Of a DNA stretch of 7,103 nt, positions 1-5,928 are shown piece after piece. Numbering within the stretch: position 1 is the stretch's first letter; each line of letters opens with the position of its first letter. Source of the stretch: Planctomycetaceae bacterium (lineage in GTDB: Bacteria > Planctomycetota > Planctomycetia > Pirellulales > Pirellulaceae). Where the stretch lies: the NCBI GenBank assembly GCA_024642765.1, contig JAHEAM010000198.1, positions 1 to 7,103 on the forward strand, written 5' to 3'. The notes under the pieces were generated by a model. The model had not been told where the DNA came from and did not search any database. It worked only from the letters and a program-made list of their open reading frames with translations. The position numbers were made by a program, and so were the translations under genes.

Positions 1-235
1 CATGAAAGATAGCCACCAAGGCATTGCACAATCGGTGAAAACAATGTTTCTGGCTGGTCGAAAAATCAAGCCATTGGTTTAGTTTTTGAATCAAAACCCG
101 GTGGCGAAGCGGTATGAAATTCTCGCCCTCGCGCTCAAAATGCTCGCGCGGATTCTCAGCTTCAATCTTCGCATTCACAGAATCATCAATCGTGGTCTTG
201 GACGAATGTCGTTGGAAATCGTCATGATAGTTCAT
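1..235 (-). CDS. Partial CDS (N-terminal 78 aa), DUF3754/TMEM143-like protein
   Basis: Reading the minus strand from the ATG at 235-233 gives 78 uninterrupted codons that run off the left edge, so the C-terminal part is missing. The first 30 or so residues are polar (MNYHDDFQRH...). They are followed by a motif around residues 38-52 (ENFIPLRHRVLIQKL) and then FHRLCNALVAIFH at 66-78. The pattern 'FIP-(3-4)-L' followed by 'F-RLC-L-AIFH' is what I remember of the N-terminus of DUF3754/TMEM143 proteins, which are predicted membrane proteins of unknown role. This is recall, not a search. A GTG at 250-248 is an alternative in-frame start, and an in-frame TGA lies further upstream. No clear Shine-Dalgarno is visible. 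The gene lies downstream of rpmF on the same strand but beyond that gene's terminator, so it probably has its own promoter. That it is a gene is fairly likely; the family is tentative. Confidence 0.55.
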   Translation of the reverse strand, partial: MNYHDDFQRHSSKTTIDDSVNAKIEAENPREHFEREGENFIPLRHRVLIQKLNQWLDFSTSQKHCFHRLCNALVAIFH

Positions 236-541
236 AGGCGATGGTGTTCGCACCAGACCAACGATTCTTTCCGGTCATTAGTTCGCAGAGATCTAAATGA
301 AGCTTTAGGATCGACTGCAGGTGTAAAATGAACCAACAATTTCTGGATTTCCGATAGCCAATTGACTAATGGACTTTTTCCAGGATTGGTGATGAGGTGA
401 AGCAGAGTTGACCTGGAAGCACGACAAAACAATAAGGCACCCTTCAGGGTGCCTCTGATTCATCAAAGTACAAAAACGCGATTGATTGCAGCCTTAAATG
501 CAAGCGCCGAAATATAGGCTAGTGCCGATTCAATGAGTGAA
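236..541. other. Intergenic region between rpmF and the DUF3754-like gene
   Basis: This 306-bp stretch lies between the L32 stop codon and the start of the next minus-strand gene. The only structure I can support in it is the rpmF terminator hairpin at 435-454. The roughly 200 bp between the terminator and position 235 must hold any promoter of the partial gene, but no convincing -35/-10 pair was seen. Short open frames on both strands here have no recognisable protein character. Confidence 0.6.
435..454 (-). terminator. Intrinsic terminator of rpmF
   Basis: The arms AGGCACCC and GGGTGCCT pair perfectly (8 bp, 9 if the closing T-A is counted) around a TTCA (TGAA on the minus strand) loop. 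Read on the minus strand, the hairpin is followed by a T-rich run (TTATTGTTTTG); on the plus strand it is not. It lies 87 nt beyond the rpmF stop codon, so it best fits termination of rpmF transcripts. Confidence 0.85.
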
Positions 542-724
542 TTACTCGTCCGCTGGAGGAACGACCACTCGACTCATGTAATAGCCGCATTTTGGGCAAA
601 CCACATGAGTTGGCAAAGAAGTGCTACATTTTGGGCAAACTGTCAGGTTTTTCGGCTTAAGTCCGTCATGGGCACGGCGCTTTCCGGTTCGAGAGTTTGA
701 GTGTTTTCGTTTTGGGACTGCCAT
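542..724 (-). CDS. rpmF: 50S ribosomal protein L32
   Basis: A 60-residue protein beginning MAVPKRKHSNSRTGKRRAHD, the characteristic basic N-terminus of bacterial L32. It is followed by a zinc ribbon with two CPKC pairs (Cys30/Cys33 and Cys43/Cys46) that should bind one Zn2+. L32 is a small protein of the large ribosomal subunit. The length is normal and all four Cys ligands are present, so this is the zinc-containing form. The start ATG (724-722) was chosen over the upstream in-frame Met at 781 because the family begins with MAVPK. An AGGA nine bases upstream (plus-strand 734-737) can serve as the ribosome binding site. In many bacteria rpmF is followed by plsX and fabH; here it is instead followed by a terminator, so it appears to be monocistronic at its 3' end. 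The C-terminus (RVVVPPADE) is slightly extended and acidic. The identification is secure. Confidence 0.97.
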   Translation of the reverse strand: MAVPKRKHSNSRTGKRRAHDGLKPKNLTVCPKCSTSLPTHVVCPKCGYYMSRVVVPPADE

Positions 725-993
725 TTCCTGGAATCCTGATACCTGTGAATTGCATGGGATTGAAGGGCGAGATTTTAGCAAATTTGGCCTGCTTCACAAC
801 TGGGAATCCAGAATCTGAGCGGTTCACTGCGAAAATCTCCATTTTATCCTTTCCCGCCATGGCCGACGCCATCCGTCCCATTTCCACCAGAAACCCCATT
901 TAACCGGCTAAATATTGACTTAACCAGAAAATTCTTCGGAATCATCAAAGTTTACCAACGAAGTATCCGATCTCAATTGTTAGATGTTTTTCC

Positions 994-1017
994 ATAGCGT
1001 CATTTGCGTGACGCTAT
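994..1017. repeat. Perfect 9-bp inverted repeat (hairpin or operator) upstream of the TolC-like gene
   Basis: ATAGCGTCA (994-1002) and TGACGCTAT (1009-1017) are exact reverse complements separated by TTTGCG. The repeat is not followed by a T-run on either strand, so it is not a simple intrinsic terminator. It lies 115 bp before the chosen start codon. It could be a protein-binding dyad with TGACG half-sites or a leader-RNA hairpin; the sequence alone does not decide which. Confidence 0.7.
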
Positions 1018-1078
1018 AGATTTGAACTCGGGGGGGTTCGATATCGCTAGTCTTGCAAATGACTGGCGATTTATGAGA

Positions 1079-1099
1079 GCTGGCTTGCTGCGAGCCAGC
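1079..1099 (+). repeat. Second leader hairpin before the TolC-like gene
   Basis: GCTGGCTTG (1079-1087) pairs with CGAGCCAGC (1091-1099) through nine base pairs, including one T-G wobble, around a three-base loop. It ends 24 nt before the putative ribosome binding site at 1124-1128. No T-run follows directly. If transcribed it would be a stable GC-rich hairpin in the 5' leader and could influence translation or transcript stability, but that is inference. Confidence 0.6.
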
Positions 1100-1132
1100 C
1101 ATTTATCGAACGACACAGGATATGGAAGTCCA

Positions 1133-3619
1133 ATGACCTGTTCCCCAAACCAAAAAATCGTTTTGTTGCTGGTGACCACTCTGTTCATTACAGGGTGCTT
1201 TCCCACCAAACCTATGTACCTCCGCGATTCTGGCGGTGCGGACATGTCGTATTACCTCGACCAGGCAACTGCTATCGAATATCCGGACGTACAAACAACG
1301 CGTCTCGAAGAAGTGAGCCAGACTCACGCACCAATCACGGTCGTTGATCCCGAGTTTGCATCGTTCTATGACTTAGAACTCGAAGAGTGCGTCGGCATTG
1401 CGTTGCAAAACAGCAAGGTCATTCGTGGCTACGGCACTCCGACGTTGCAAGGCACACGCGTCAGTCCGGGCATTGATAACTTGACAACTGGCCCCCAGGG
1501 CGCTGGCACGCTTTACAACATTGCGATCCGCGAATCGGAACCAGGGTTCTTAGGCACGCCAGGCCAACAACAAACCCCAGGAGTTTTGACAACTAATACA
1601 GGTCTTGATTCAAACCAAGGTGTCGAGGCGGCACTTGCAGACTTCGATGCTCAATACACATCCAGTCTGTTTTGGACAAACTCTGATGAACCACGCAATA
1701 CGGTTGCTCCGTTTGATCGAACGGCCTTCAAGCAAAATCAAGTCACGAATCAAAACGAACTTTCGAAGAAAACAGCCGAAGGAACTTTGCTCTTTTTCCG
1801 CAATACGAATACTTACACAGCGAACAATATTCCGCTCAATAGCGACCCAGTGCTTAACGGATTTCAGATTTTGCCTGCTTGGTGGCGCTCCGCTCTCGAG
1901 ATGGAATTCCGTCAACCATTGTTGCGAGGTCGAGGCGCGTTTATCAATCGCATGCCCATCATGATCTCGCGACTTGGTTCGGACCAAGAAATAGCCAACA
2001 TCGAAGCTCAAATGCAAAATATGGTCACTAACGTAGAGATCCGCTATTGGGACCTGCATTGTGCCTATCGAAATCTCGAGACTGCAAAATCGGGCCGCGA
2101 TGCGGCAGCGGAAACCTATCGCATTGTAAAAAACCAGTATGATGAAAAAGCCGACGTCAATATTCAACAGGTTTCACAATCCACCGAGCAATATCATTTC
2201 TTTAACGAGCAAGTGATCGATGCCTACAACACACTGTTAATTGCTGAATCCGATTTGCGATATCTTTTGGGTATCGGACAAACGGACGGTCAAATCATTC
2301 GCCCGATTGACGAACCGTTGATGGCTCCCATTGAATTCGATTGGTGCTCAATTTTGGACGAAGGCTTGCTTTATCGACCAGAATTGCGTCAACAACGCAT
2401 CGACATCAAAAAGAAAGAATTGGCGGTGCAATACGCGAAAAACTCTGTATTGCCAATCCTAAACGTGACCGGCCTTTACCGCTGGTTGGGTCTTGGCGAT
2501 CAGTTGGTCAACTATGACAACAATGTCCCCAACTTCCCAGGAACCGGCAGCGGTGCCATCAACGAATTGTGGAGTGGCCGTTATCAAGAGTTTCAACTTG
2601 GGATCGACTATCGCACGGCAATCGGCATGCGACGCGAATTGGCTAACGTCAATAACTCGCAAGTCAAATTAGCTCGTTCACGTGCACAATTGGAAGACAC
2701 CGAATTGGATATGACTCGCGAATTGAGTAACTCGGTGCGCGCTTTGGCTGCCAATCGTCGCCTCATGCAATCGGCCTTCAATCGTTGGGCTGCAACGGAT
2801 TTAGAAGAACAACATTTCCGTAAATTGGCGAACGAAGGTGTCGAGACGTTGGATGTGGCTTTGGATGCACAACGCCGACGGGCTCAAGCAGAAATTGCCT
2901 TCTACACAGCTTTGTGCGAATACAACAAAAACATTGCCCTGTTGCACCGACGCAAGGGAACGATCCTAGCCTACAACGGCGTGTCTTTGGGCGAAGGCCC
3001 TTGGCCAGGCAAAGCCTACCAAGACGCCCAAGAGTTGGCTCGCAAGCGTTCGGCCAGTCGACAAGTGAATTACGGTTGGACGCGACCAGGAGTTATCAGC
3101 CAAGGCCCACTCAGTCCACCCATCAACGAAAGTTGTGCGGACGGAAACTGTGTTCCAAATTCAGCTCAACCAATGTACTCCGATGACTATCTGGACTGGC
3201 CCAATACTGAAGGTGAAGTGATTTCGAGTCCGTACTTCGAAGATTCTTATGAGTCAACCTCTCCAACCAACGGCCCCGAACTGATCAACCCAAGTGATCG
3301 CGAAGAGTTACCAAGTCCAAACGGTTTGAATTTTGGCAGCAACGCCGTCCGCGATAACAACGTGCAAACGGCAAGTTATTCCGCTGCGGATGTATCGCGA
3401 AATGCTCGCAAACAATTTGTTGACGGATTGTCAGGAATTTCTCCAGAACCCTCGACAGATCAAGTTCCGCGTCGCGATTCATTGACGGCTCCGGTACCGA
3501 CACCAAACAAGACCATGGCCAATTCAAGCAACGTTGATTGGAATAAGTTCGGCCTGACGAACCCAAATGCCAATGACGGCAATGTCAATGCTCGAATCAA
3601 AACGAATGAACAACGTTGA
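1133..3619 (+). CDS. TolC-family outer-membrane efflux lipoprotein with long C-terminal tail
   Basis: An 828-residue protein predicted to form a trimeric outer-membrane channel that exports small molecules or proteins together with an inner-membrane pump. The ATG at 1133 was chosen because it gives a lipoprotein signal peptide (hydrophobic IVLLLVTTLFI, lipobox ITGC, lipidated Cys22) and has GGAAG four bases upstream. The frame is open back to a TTG at 1004. The first TolC repeat starts near 81-94 (LELEECVGIALQNS), followed by a Gly/Thr/Pro/Gln-rich insertion at about 98-160. FRQPLLRGRG (259-268) precedes the long helices at about 281-380. The second repeat begins around YRPELRQQRIDI (414-425), with long helices to about 612. 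EGPWPGKAYQDA (621-632) closes the folded part. Residues from about 642 to 828 form a polar Pro/Ser/Asn-rich tail. The total is far longer than E. coli TolC (under 500 residues). A lipoprotein gene follows 58 nt later. Family assignment is firm; the substrate is unknown. Confidence 0.9.
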   Translation: MTCSPNQKIVLLLVTTLFITGCFPTKPMYLRDSGGADMSYYLDQATAIEYPDVQTTRLEEVSQTHAPITVVDPEFASFYDLELEECVGIALQNSKVIRGYGTPTLQGTRVSPGIDNLTTGPQGAGTLYNIAIRESEPGFLGTPGQQQTPGVLTTNTGLDSNQGVEAALADFDAQYTSSLFWTNSDEPRNTVAPFDRTAFKQNQVTNQNELSKKTAEGTLLFFRNTNTYTANNIPLNSDPVLNGFQILPAWWRSALEMEFRQPLLRGRGAFINRMPIMISRLGSDQEIANIEAQMQNMVTNVEIRYWDLHCAYRNLETAKSGRDAAAETYRIVKNQYDEKADVNIQQVSQSTEQYHFFNEQVIDAYNTLLIAESDLRYLLGIGQTDGQIIRPIDEPLMAPIEFDWCSILDEGLLYRPELRQQRIDIKKKELAVQYAKNSVLPILNVTGLYRWLGLGDQLVNYDNNVPNFPGTGSGAINELWSGRYQEFQLGIDYRTAIGMRRELANVNNSQVKLARSRAQLEDTELDMTRELSNSVRALAANRRLMQSAFNRWAATDLEEQHFRKLANEGVETLDVALDAQRRRAQAEIAFYTALCEYNKNIALLHRRKGTILAYNGVSLGEGPWPGKAYQDAQELARKRSASRQVNYGWTRPGVISQGPLSPPINESCADGNCVPNSAQPMYSDDYLDWPNTEGEVISSPYFEDSYESTSPTNGPELINPSDREELPSPNGLNFGSNAVRDNNVQTASYSAADVSRNARKQFVDGLSGISPEPSTDQVPRRDSLTAPVPTPNKTMANSSNVDWNKFGLTNPNANDGNVNARIKTNEQR

Positions 3620-3677
3620 TCAAGTGAGACGTGTCCTCAACCGAAACTGAAAATTTTTGATGTCCTGGAACTCCACA

Positions 3678-4142
3678 ATGAAACGGCTTTTTCTCACGAT
3701 CATCGGCTGCATACTGGTTGCCCATCTGAGCGGTTGTGCCCTTTGTTGCTCACCGTATTTCGACGACTACCCAAACTTTGGAGGACGAATTCAACGCTCA
3801 AATGCCGAGTGGGGAAGAGTGGGCTCCGTATTTTCTGATCCCTATATGGCAGGCAACAGCCTATCGGCAGATTCGAATCTGGAGCAATACGAACTGGATC
3901 CGCCACGCAGAAACTCGGACACGCAGGAGCCAAGTTCCGATTCCAATGACTTCACTGACCCGGCTGCCGATGAACTTCCAAAACCGATTCTTGACGACAA
4001 GCTCCCAGCCCCTAAGACGCAAACAAATTCTCCGAGTGATAACCTCAAAACAATTGGAATCGGTTTCCCAAGAAACAGCGAGCAAAGCTTCGTAGCACCA
4101 AGCCGTCAACAAAACAACCAACTCCGCCGAACGTATCGTTAG
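3678..4142 (+). CDS. Small predicted lipoprotein, partner of the TolC-like protein
   Basis: A 154-residue protein that starts with a clear lipoprotein signal: MKR, hydrophobic LFLTIIGCILVAHL, then lipobox LSGC with lipidated Cys20. Two more cysteines follow at 23-24. Residues 27-56 (YFDDYPNFGG, then WGRVGSVFSDP) are the only part with a conserved look; I associate a GRVGS-F-DP segment with small planctomycete lipoproteins, but only from memory. The rest (about 60-125) is acidic and Pro/Ser/Asp-rich, probably disordered, and the last 15 residues are basic. An earlier in-frame ATG at 3660 would add six residues (MSWNST) and blur the signal peptide, so 3678 was preferred. The gene lies 58 nt after the TolC-like gene with no terminator between them and just before a strong terminator, so both are probably on one transcript. 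It may be an accessory protein of the channel; no function can be assigned. Confidence 0.75.
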   Translation: MKRLFLTIIGCILVAHLSGCALCCSPYFDDYPNFGGRIQRSNAEWGRVGSVFSDPYMAGNSLSADSNLEQYELDPPRRNSDTQEPSSDSNDFTDPAADELPKPILDDKLPAPKTQTNSPSDNLKTIGIGFPRNSEQSFVAPSRQQNNQLRRTYR

Positions 4143-4150
4143 GCAAGCAA

Positions 4151-4180
4151 GCGTCGTTTTTGACGCACAACATCTTTTTT
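4151..4180 (+). terminator. Weak upstream hairpin of a tandem terminator
   Basis: GCGTC (4151-4155) and GACGC (4162-4166) form a 5-bp stem with a T-rich loop, and a run of six T follows at 4175-4180, eight bases after the stem. The spacing is too long for a canonical intrinsic terminator. It may assist the stronger hairpin just downstream or be a structural element at the transcript end. Confidence 0.35.
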
Positions 4181-4187
4181 GGGGGGT

Positions 4188-4223
4188 AAGCCAATTGCGT
4201 TTCGGCGCAGTTGGCTTTTTTTT
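4188..4223 (+). terminator. Strong intrinsic terminator of the TolC-lipoprotein operon
   Basis: AAGCCAATTGCG (4188-4199) pairs with CGCAGTTGGCTT (4206-4217) through 12 bp, including one T-G wobble, around a six-base loop. An uninterrupted T-run extends to 4223. The T-run is on the plus strand only. It lies 45 nt after the lipoprotein stop codon and should end transcripts of the two lipoprotein genes before the next gene pair. Confidence 0.92.
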
Positions 4224-4422
4224 ATGCAAACAAAATTTTCTAAACAATTCTATCCAACAATATTGCTGCTTGGTGAATTATTGAACAATAAACGGCGGTT
4301 CAGGCAACGGTGCTATCAACCTAAAATCGTCGCACAATGCCAGATATGCGGATTAGTCGGACGGCATTGATTCAATTATTCAGCTTGTTTGCATCGCGCC
4401 GATACTTCTCAAATGAGCTTCT

Positions 4423-4452
4423 TTGACCCCAGAGAAGACTCAATTCTTTTAT
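4423..4452 (+). promoter_or_regulatory. Possible sigma70-type promoter for the 456-aa protein gene
   Basis: TTGACC (4423-4428, five of six matches to the -35 consensus) is followed after 18 bp by TTTTAT (4447-4452, four of six matches to the -10). Transcription would begin near 4459, leaving a leader of about 77 nt that includes the ribosome binding site. The match is modest and planctomycete promoters often diverge from this consensus. Confidence 0.3.
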
Positions 4453-4519
4453 CATCCGAAAACGTGATCATCGCATTCTGCTGTTAAAGCTTGACGGTTG
4501 ACCAAGATTTGCCATTAAT

Positions 4520-4525
4520 AAGGAG
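4520..4525 (+). promoter_or_regulatory. Shine-Dalgarno site fixing the start at 4536
   Basis: AAGGAG, a near-perfect Shine-Dalgarno sequence, lies ten bases before the ATG at 4536. It is the clearest ribosome binding site in the window and supports that start codon, which also begins a good signal peptide. Confidence 0.75.
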
Positions 4526-4535
4526 CGTAATTTAG

Positions 4536-5906
4536 ATGCGTTTATTGACGCGTTTTACTTTATCTGTTTCGGTCACATTCATGTTGTCCGTCGCTTCATC
4601 GACTCGTGCTCAAGAGTCCATCGTCAATGTTGCCTACGGTACTAATGCTGGCAAGGTTGTTGACGAATGGTTGAGACCGTTTTTTGGAATAGCCTCTGTT
4701 GATTCCAGCGTCGCAGAGGAATTGATTACAAAAACCGAACCGGTGACCCCATTCGATCACTTTGCAAAGGATGAAAACCGATCGAGCGAAGATCAAATTC
4801 GAATGGCAAAAATCGCCTATTGCCGCTCCGTTTTCTTCCGTAAACATGTTGACGCCAATGAACTTCGACCATGGAGCATCATGCATGGTTTGATCGGATC
4901 AGGCAGTGATGCAATCACGCTGTTTGACAATCAAAAACACAATGCCATTGAATACCTTTTGCAAAATGGTGCAGGCGATGGGATGCAAATTCTAGAACTG
5001 CAGAACGGGCAACTCGCAGCAAAACAAGGGCCAGGAGTTCAAGGCCACGCGGGACAGTTACTAGCGATCTTGGCTCAATCGGGTGCAACGATTGATCAAG
5101 AAATCCTAGTTGGAGGAAAAACATTTTCGTTAAAAGACCTTGTCGAGTACGAAAAAAAGACATGCCGATCGAACACAGAACTGACATTCAAACTGCTCGG
5201 TTTAACGTACTTCCTGCCATCGGATACGACTTGGAAAAATGACCTCGGCGAAAATTGGTCGATGGAACGCCTGTTACGTGAGGAAGCTCGTGAGACCATT
5301 TCGTCAGGTGCCTGCGGCGGAACTCATCGCTTAATGGCACTCAGCCACGCCGTTGTCAATCGCCTACACAGCGATGTCGAACTCGATGGCGAATGGTTAC
5401 GAGCCGATGCAATTGTCCAAGCCTACGCCGCCCGCGCCCGCCAATTGCAGAACCCAGATGGTAGTTATAGCACAGACTTTTTCGATGGTCGCGGTAACGA
5501 TCCCGACATGACGCGCCGTTTATACACAACGGGCCACGTCGTGGAATGGCTGGCGTTTACGTTGCCTGCAGACCGCTTGCAAGATTCATCAATCACCGCG
5601 GCCGTCGATTACTTGTTGGGGGCAATGCTGTCGGCACCCAATCACGATATCGATGTTGGTCCACGAGGACATACACTTCATGCCTTGGCCATGTACGAAG
5701 CCAAAGTTTACGGTGCGAATTCAAATCAAATGGATTGGATTGCCCATTGGCATCGATACGAGGCCTTACAGCAACAAAACCCTCAAGCCTTTCAAACACA
5801 ACATCCCTGGGGCGCAACGCCTCGTTCGGCTGACCGCGGGAACCAAGATTCGACGAACAATGCAAGCCGAGCGCGTCGATCGTCAGGTGTATTCCGCCGC
5901 CGCTAG
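4536..5906 (+). CDS. Secreted all-helical protein, possible alpha/alpha-toroid fold, function unknown
   Basis: A 456-residue protein with a cleavable Sec signal (MRLLTRF, hydrophobic 8-20, likely cut near residues 24-26, TRAQ/E). It is therefore exported to the periplasm or beyond. The rest is largely helical, with recurring short motifs that begin helices with Gly/Thr-His or Met-His: SIMHGLIGSG (114-123), GHAGQLLAILAQ (170-181), GACGGTHRLMALSHA (258-272), TTGHVVEWLAF (331-341) and GPRGHTLHALAMYE (375-388). LQNPDGSYSTDFF (304-316) resembles the QNPDGSW-type turn of terpene-cyclase/prenyltransferase toroids. From this I infer an alpha/alpha-barrel; the reaction, if any, is unknown. Cys260 and His264 form a CGGTH cluster that could bind metal, but this is untested. 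Residues 421-456 are a polar tail ending in a basic run (SRARRSSGVFRRR). The next gene starts 22 nt downstream, suggesting co-transcription. Planctomycete genomes may carry homologues under uninformative names. Confidence 0.8.
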   Translation: MRLLTRFTLSVSVTFMLSVASSTRAQESIVNVAYGTNAGKVVDEWLRPFFGIASVDSSVAEELITKTEPVTPFDHFAKDENRSSEDQIRMAKIAYCRSVFFRKHVDANELRPWSIMHGLIGSGSDAITLFDNQKHNAIEYLLQNGAGDGMQILELQNGQLAAKQGPGVQGHAGQLLAILAQSGATIDQEILVGGKTFSLKDLVEYEKKTCRSNTELTFKLLGLTYFLPSDTTWKNDLGENWSMERLLREEARETISSGACGGTHRLMALSHAVVNRLHSDVELDGEWLRADAIVQAYAARARQLQNPDGSYSTDFFDGRGNDPDMTRRLYTTGHVVEWLAFTLPADRLQDSSITAAVDYLLGAMLSAPNHDIDVGPRGHTLHALAMYEAKVYGANSNQMDWIAHWHRYEALQQQNPQAFQTQHPWGATPRSADRGNQDSTNNASRARRSSGVFRRR

Positions 5907-5928
5907 TTTTTCCAATGGAGCCCAATCG

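Larger units (their letters stand above)
725..1132. other. Divergent intergenic region between rpmF and the TolC-like gene
   Basis: This 408-bp region must carry promoters firing in both directions. No convincing -35/-10 pair was found; TTGACT at 915-920 on the plus strand has no acceptable -10 at 17 bp. The half nearest the TolC-like gene holds two strong inverted repeats (994-1017 and 1079-1099) and a run of seven G at 1030-1036. The frame of the TolC-like gene happens to stay open back to a TTG at 1004, but that stretch shows no protein-like character and overlaps both hairpins. Confidence 0.6.
4224..4535 (+). other. Intergenic region with promoter of the secreted-protein pair
   Basis: This 312-bp gap follows a strong terminator, so a new promoter is expected in it. 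No coding region is convincing here; the short open frame across 4179-4370 overlaps the terminator and has no family character. The best promoter candidate is at 4423-4452 and the ribosome binding site is at 4520-4525. No other structure was seen. Confidence 0.55.

Noticed and set aside
86..331. Plus-strand 81-codon open frame
   Set aside because: It lies antisense to the partial minus-strand gene over most of its length, starts with TTG and has no protein-like motifs.
232..432. Minus-strand 66-codon open frame between the rpmF terminator and the partial gene
   Set aside because: No family character and no ribosome binding site; its end overlaps the start of the more convincing gene at 235.
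666..899. Minus-strand 77-codon frame overlapping the start of rpmF
   Set aside because: It would overlap rpmF by about 59 bp in another frame and does not resemble the DUF177/YceD protein often found before rpmF.
1004..1132. N-terminal extension of the TolC-like gene from a TTG start
   Set aside because: The extension would bury the lipoprotein signal peptide inside the protein, and it overlaps both leader hairpins. ATG at 1133 has a Shine-Dalgarno and a proper lipobox.
1122..1136. Four-codon reading frame (ATG GAA GTC CAA TGA) whose stop overlaps the TolC-like start as ATGA
   Set aside because: It looks like translational coupling, but its own start coincides with the Shine-Dalgarno region and it is short enough to be chance.
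1610..2167. Minus-strand 185-codon open frame inside the TolC-like gene
   Set aside because: It is a shadow frame antisense to a clear TolC domain, with no recognisable motifs.
4179..4370. Plus-strand 63-codon open frame after the lipoprotein gene
   Set aside because: It begins inside the terminator hairpin and its translation has no family features.
4491..4520. TTGACG and TTAATA with 18-bp spacing as a promoter
   Set aside because: Transcription would start at about 4527, after the AAGGAG ribosome binding site at 4520-4525, which would then be lost from the mRNA.
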